This document shows, in pieces, positions 60,839 through 64,000 of a DNA stretch of 64,000 nt. Each line of letters opens with the position of its first letter. Within the stretch, counting starts at the first letter, position 1. Made by a program: the position numbers and the translations under genes. This stretch comes from Spirochaetales bacterium. GTDB lineage: Bacteria > Spirochaetota > Spirochaetia > SZUA-6 > RPPD01. The notes under the pieces were generated by a model. The model did not search any database, had not been told where the DNA came from, and worked only from the letters and a program-made list of their open reading frames with translations. Where the stretch lies: assembly GCA_016934415.1 (NCBI GenBank), contig JAFGSW010000058.1, positions 1 through 64,000 of the forward strand, given 5' to 3'.

Positions 60839-61214
60839 CCCCGCTCTCCTTTCGTCGTTCCCGCGAATACCATACCCGAAACCTGGGCGAGATACCCGTT
60901 TTTTTGCGCCCTCCGCTGACGGGATGCGTCGATGCATTGTATCGATCGGAGACCGGAACGTCACTCCCCGCCGTTCGGATCACGGTTCATGACAGGCGGC
61001 GAGTAGCCGCCTGTCAGCTTGACACCCCGATTCGGGCGGCATAAAATATTTCGATCTGCAAATGAAAAGGCCGAAGGATATGGGTACCGAAATATATCCG
61101 AACAAGGCCACCTCATCGGACATCGTTCGGGGAAAAACCGGCCCGAGCACAGGCCGGGCGAACGCCGGATGACCGCGCCTTCATCGGCGGCGATTCCATA
61201 CAGGAGGTGCTGCG
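60839..61214. other. gap with hairpin, promoter and structured leader
   Basis: Contains the stem GACAGGCGGC/GCCGCCTGTC (about 60990-61015), the promoter at 61019-61047 and a 160-base leader for the downstream ORFs. The leader has local complementarity (GGATAT/ATATCC; CCGGCC/GGCCGG). No known riboswitch class was recognised. Confidence 0.45.
61019..61047 (+). promoter_or_regulatory. near-consensus promoter of the sensor gene
   Basis: TTGACA (61019-61024), 17-base spacer, TAAAAT (61042-61047). The expected start is about 160 bases before the small ORF at 61215. Confidence 0.75.
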
Positions 61215-61382
61215 ATGAAACGGAAAAAAATATCAAGACATTCAGTTTCCGGGAAAAGCCTGAAGCGCGGGGAACCGCCGCGCTCTTCGGTGTTCGACGG
61301 GCATGAAAATTCGGGATCGCTTCGGCCGATTTCCGCGGGAACCTCGCGGCGTCCGCCGGGAGACGCGGAGGAGAGGGCGTGA
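61215..61382 (+). CDS. possible 55-residue leader protein
   Basis: ATG 61215 has a perfect AGGAGGTG ribosome binding site. The product opens MKRKKISRHSVSGKSLKRGE and is very basic and polar. The TGA overlaps the GTG of the sensor gene (GTGA), so it may serve for translational coupling or as a real small protein. No homologue recognised. Confidence 0.45.
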   Translation: MKRKKISRHSVSGKSLKRGEPPRSSVFDGHENSGSLRPISAGTSRRPPGDAEERA

Positions 61383-64000
61383 GAGCGGAAGCAGTCGTCC
61401 CCCGCCGGCCCCTCGTCGGCGCCGTCGTGCTTACGGCGGGGCTGGCCGCGATTTTCGTCGTTCTCGTCGTTTTCCGGAACAATCTGCCGGACATGGCGGC
61501 GATCATGTTTTTCAGTCCCATGGTCGCCCTCTTCACGATCTTCGTATCGGGCACTGTGGCCGTCCTCGCGTTCGGGCGCTACCGGGTGAAACCCGAGCCG
61601 GTGTGTTTCTGGATCGGGCTCGCCTGCTTGGCTTACGGCCTCTCGCTCGCGTTTTACATCCCGCTCGTGCCCGGTCTTTTCGAAGACGGAGGAACGATCG
61701 CGGGTCGTTCCCCGGACGCCTCCACCTGGTGCTGGTTGCTGGCGCACTTCCTTTTCACGGGGCTCTCGTTCACGGCCGCGGTCGCCGGCCGGCCGAAACG
61801 GACGCAACGGATCGTGATCTGGATCGCCGCGTCGGTCGCGGTCGTGGGATTGGGCGGCGCGCTCCTGGCGGCGTTCGCCTACCGCCTGCCCGACCTGGTC
61901 GGTCAGGGAGGGAAGTTCACTCCCCTCGAAACGTGGGGCGAAGGATTCCTCATTCCGTTCATGCTGGCCGGCGCCGCGGTCTCAGGCCTGCGCTACCGGC
62001 GCTCGGGCGAGCGGCTGTTCATCTATTTGTGTTACCTGCTCATCCTTCTCTCCTTCGGCACCGGGGCGAACATCCTCTCCCGGGCGCGTTACGATTTCGA
62101 TTGGTACATCGCGCGCATTTTTCCGATCGTCGGGTTCGTCATCCTCCTCCTGGAGTTCTTCTGGGAGTACGTTCGCATGTATTGGGGCGAGCAGGAGAAG
62201 AGCCTCAAGCTCGCGGAAAGCGCGGCGGAGAGAAGGCGGGCGGAGGACTCCTTGCGCGTTCTCAATGCCGAGCTCGTGCGGGCGAACGACGACCTGCGGG
62301 AAAGCGAGACGCGCTTCAAGTCGCTCGCCGAAAACGCGCCGGACGTCATCGTCCGGCTCGACCGGGACCGGCGGTTTCTGTACGCCAACCCCCGGGCGGG
62401 ACGCGTTTTTAGTCTTCCCCCCGAGGCGATGGCCGGCAAGACGACCGGTGAGCTGGGTCTGAGCCCGGACGCGGGGCGCGAGTGGGATCGAATGCTCGAC
62501 CGCGCGCTCGCGAAGCAGGGCCTCGATGCGACCGAATACGACATGCCCACCGCGGCCGGGACGCTGACCTTCAGCGTCCGGGCCGTTCCGGAATTCGCCT
62601 CGGGCGAGCTTGCGTCGTACCTGTGCATCGCCCGCGACGTCACCGAGGAGAGGAAGAACCGGCGTGAACTCCTCGACACCAGGAATTATCTCAACAGCCT
62701 CCTCGATTACGCCAACGCCCCGATCATCGTCTGGAACCCCGATTTTTTCATCACGCTCTTCAACCGCGCCGCGGAGCACATGACCGGCTATTCCGCCGCC
62801 GAGGTCGTCGGCGGCGACTTAAGCGTCCTTTTCCCGCCCGACAGCCGGCAAGACTCGTTGGATAAAATCAAGGGAACCCTGCTCGGGGAGCAATGGGAAG
62901 TCGTGGAAATCCCTCTCCGGCGCAGGGACGGGGAGATTCGGTTCGTCCTCTGGAATTCGGCGAACATTTACGCCGAGGACGGGGAAACGCTCCGGGCCAC
63001 CATCGCCCAGGGCCAGGACGTCACCGAACGCCTGCGGGCGGAGCGCTCACTCAAGGAAAGCGAGGCGCGTTACCGCACCCTGTTCAACGGCATGACGGAG
63101 GGATTCGGCCTCCACGAGATCGTGTGCGACGAGCAGGGCGCGCCCGTCGATTACCGGTTCCTCGACGTCAACCCGGCGTTCGAACGGCTCACCGGACTCG
63201 CCTGCGAAGACGTCCTGGGGAAACTCAAGAGCGAGGTGCCGCAACTCCGGGACGAAGACCCGAAGTGGGTCGAGATCTACGGCAGAGTGGCCCTCACCGG
63301 CGAGCCGGTCCACTTCGCAAAATATTCCCCGGCCCTTAACCAGCATTTCGAGGTGTTTGCCTTCCAGCCGGCGCCGTTCCGCTTCGCGGTCGTCATGCTC
63401 AACGTCACCGACCGGAAACGCAAGGAAGAGGACCTGCTGCGGCTCAACCGCATCCTGCAAGCCATGAGCGATTCCAACCACGCCATCCTGCGCGCGAACG
63501 ACGAGGACTCCTTCCTACGGGAAGTCTGCAGGATCGTGGTCGAGGACTGCGGATACGCCATGGTCTGGATCGGCATGGCCGAGGAGGACGAGGCCAAGAC
63601 CGTCCGGCCCGTGGCGTCCGCCGGGTTCGAGGAGGGATACGTCGAGTCCCTGAACATCACCTGGGCGGACACGGAGCGCGGCCGCGGGCCCACCGGCACG
63701 ACTATACGCACAGACAAGCCGAGCGCCTGCCGGAACATGCTCACCGACCCGGCCTTCGCCCCCTGGCGGGAAGAGGCGGTGAAGCGGGGATACGCCTCCT
63801 CGCTCTCCCTGCCCCTGCGCGGCGGCGGCCGCGTGTTCGGGACGATCTCGATTTATTCCCGCGAGCCCGGCTCCTTCGCCGAGGACGAAACCGAGCTTCT
63901 GGGCGGGCTGGCGGACGACCTGTCGTTCGGCATCATGGCCCTCCGATCGCGCCTGGCCCGGGACCGGGCGGAGGAGGCGGTGGCGGAGAGCGAGCGGCGG
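61379..64000 (+). CDS. multi-PAS/GAF membrane sensor protein (partial, runs off window)
   Basis: 874 codons are present and the frame is open at the right edge. Residues about 10-275 contain seven or eight membrane helices (histidine-kinase/MASE-type N-terminus). A coiled coil follows, then at least three PAS domains (about 310-430 with FKSLAENAPDVIVRLD; 440-555; 560-680) and a GAF domain (about 700-870). The output domain, probably a histidine kinase or GGDEF, lies outside the window. GTG start overlaps the small ORF, with GGAGGAG upstream. Located in the inner membrane. Confidence 0.85.
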   Translation, partial: MRAEAVVPRRPLVGAVVLTAGLAAIFVVLVVFRNNLPDMAAIMFFSPMVALFTIFVSGTVAVLAFGRYRVKPEPVCFWIGLACLAYGLSLAFYIPLVPGLFEDGGTIAGRSPDASTWCWLLAHFLFTGLSFTAAVAGRPKRTQRIVIWIAASVAVVGLGGALLAAFAYRLPDLVGQGGKFTPLETWGEGFLIPFMLAGAAVSGLRYRRSGERLFIYLCYLLILLSFGTGANILSRARYDFDWYIARIFPIVGFVILLLEFFWEYVRMYWGEQEKSLKLAESAAERRRAEDSLRVLNAELVRANDDLRESETRFKSLAENAPDVIVRLDRDRRFLYANPRAGRVFSLPPEAMAGKTTGELGLSPDAGREWDRMLDRALAKQGLDATEYDMPTAAGTLTFSVRAVPEFASGELASYLCIARDVTEERKNRRELLDTRNYLNSLLDYANAPIIVWNPDFFITLFNRAAEHMTGYSAAEVVGGDLSVLFPPDSRQDSLDKIKGTLLGEQWEVVEIPLRRRDGEIRFVLWNSANIYAEDGETLRATIAQGQDVTERLRAERSLKESEARYRTLFNGMTEGFGLHEIVCDEQGAPVDYRFLDVNPAFERLTGLACEDVLGKLKSEVPQLRDEDPKWVEIYGRVALTGEPVHFAKYSPALNQHFEVFAFQPAPFRFAVVMLNVTDRKRKEEDLLRLNRILQAMSDSNHAILRANDEDSFLREVCRIVVEDCGYAMVWIGMAEEDEAKTVRPVASAGFEEGYVESLNITWADTERGRGPTGTTIRTDKPSACRNMLTDPAFAPWREEAVKRGYASSLSLPLRGGGRVFGTISIYSREPGSFAEDETELLGGLADDLSFGIMALRSRLARDRAEEAVAESERR

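Noticed and set aside
61054-61214. Cyclic-di-GMP or other known riboswitch in the sensor leader
   Set aside because: Short complementary segments exist, but no conserved core of a known riboswitch class was recognised.
1-64000. tRNA or rRNA genes
   Set aside because: No cloverleaf with a TTCGA-type T-loop in the right context and no rRNA-like segments were noticed. TTCGAC hits belong to palindromic repeats.

Overview
The window is mostly GC-rich bacterial chromosome with ordinary housekeeping genes. It is broken by two strongly AT-rich islands (about 1-1900 and 54030-54720). The host is most likely an uncultured, high-GC member of the Spirochaetota. Three gene-level clues support this: PheS/PheT of the archaeal/eukaryotic type, an AsnA-type asparagine synthetase, and a MurA whose catalytic Cys is replaced by Asp, as in Borrelia. 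The assignment is an inference from gene content; there is no rRNA here to settle it.

Layout. 1-1473: AAA/ABC-type ATPase followed by a frameshifted TOPRIM-like ORF running off the left edge (defence-like, AT-rich). 2084-11360: aconitase, an exported protein, a TrmB regulator with an aminotransferase, CobO, a GAF/HD-GYP protein, a PilZ-like protein and an adenosine-specific kinase. 11435-14746: pheS-pheT. 15155-21656: envelope proteins, a YchF/Obg-like GTPase, an orphan DNA methyltransferase and a response regulator/HD-GYP protein. 21891-25211: valS. 25784-29350: a membrane glycosyltransferase (interrupted at a T9 tract), two tiny ferritin-like proteins, a nucleotidyltransferase and a hemerythrin-like protein. 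29418-34107: decayed small genes, asnA, a NadM/Nudix fusion and an MtfA-like peptidase. 35191-43203: a seven-gene operon for a hydrogenase-4-like membrane complex that lacks the Ni-Fe cysteines (Ehr-type), led by an HTH-EIIA gene. 43511-47212: orphan proteins around 21-bp minisatellites. 47256-52197: secreted GH3 glucosidase, a CapA-like protein and a carbohydrate-binding lipoprotein. 52736-54672: hydrolase, nucleotidyltransferase and an AT-rich HEPN-like gene. 54825-64000: uvrC, a TauE/SafE permease, murA, an AraC/GyrI-like regulator and a multi-PAS membrane sensor cut by the right edge.

The non-coding DNA is unusually structured. A composite element of about 186 bp, with two hairpins and an internal inverted repeat, occurs three times. 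Each copy starts on the TAG stop codon of a gene, and its hairpin arms differ between copies but stay complementary. A second inverted-repeat element (222 and 226 bp) occurs twice. Short ATCCGCG-type degenerate repeats sit in most large gaps, and palindromic elements are scattered (one in frame inside pheT). Several unlinked genes have a good sigma-70-type promoter so close to the start codon that the mRNA should be leaderless or nearly so. Several genes also show frame breaks or non-standard starts: a frameshift in the TOPRIM-like ORF, T9 in the glycosyltransferase, A_AAA_AAA in the HEPN gene, an in-frame TAG at 29553, and the absence of ATG/GTG/TTG starts at 45779 and 57802.
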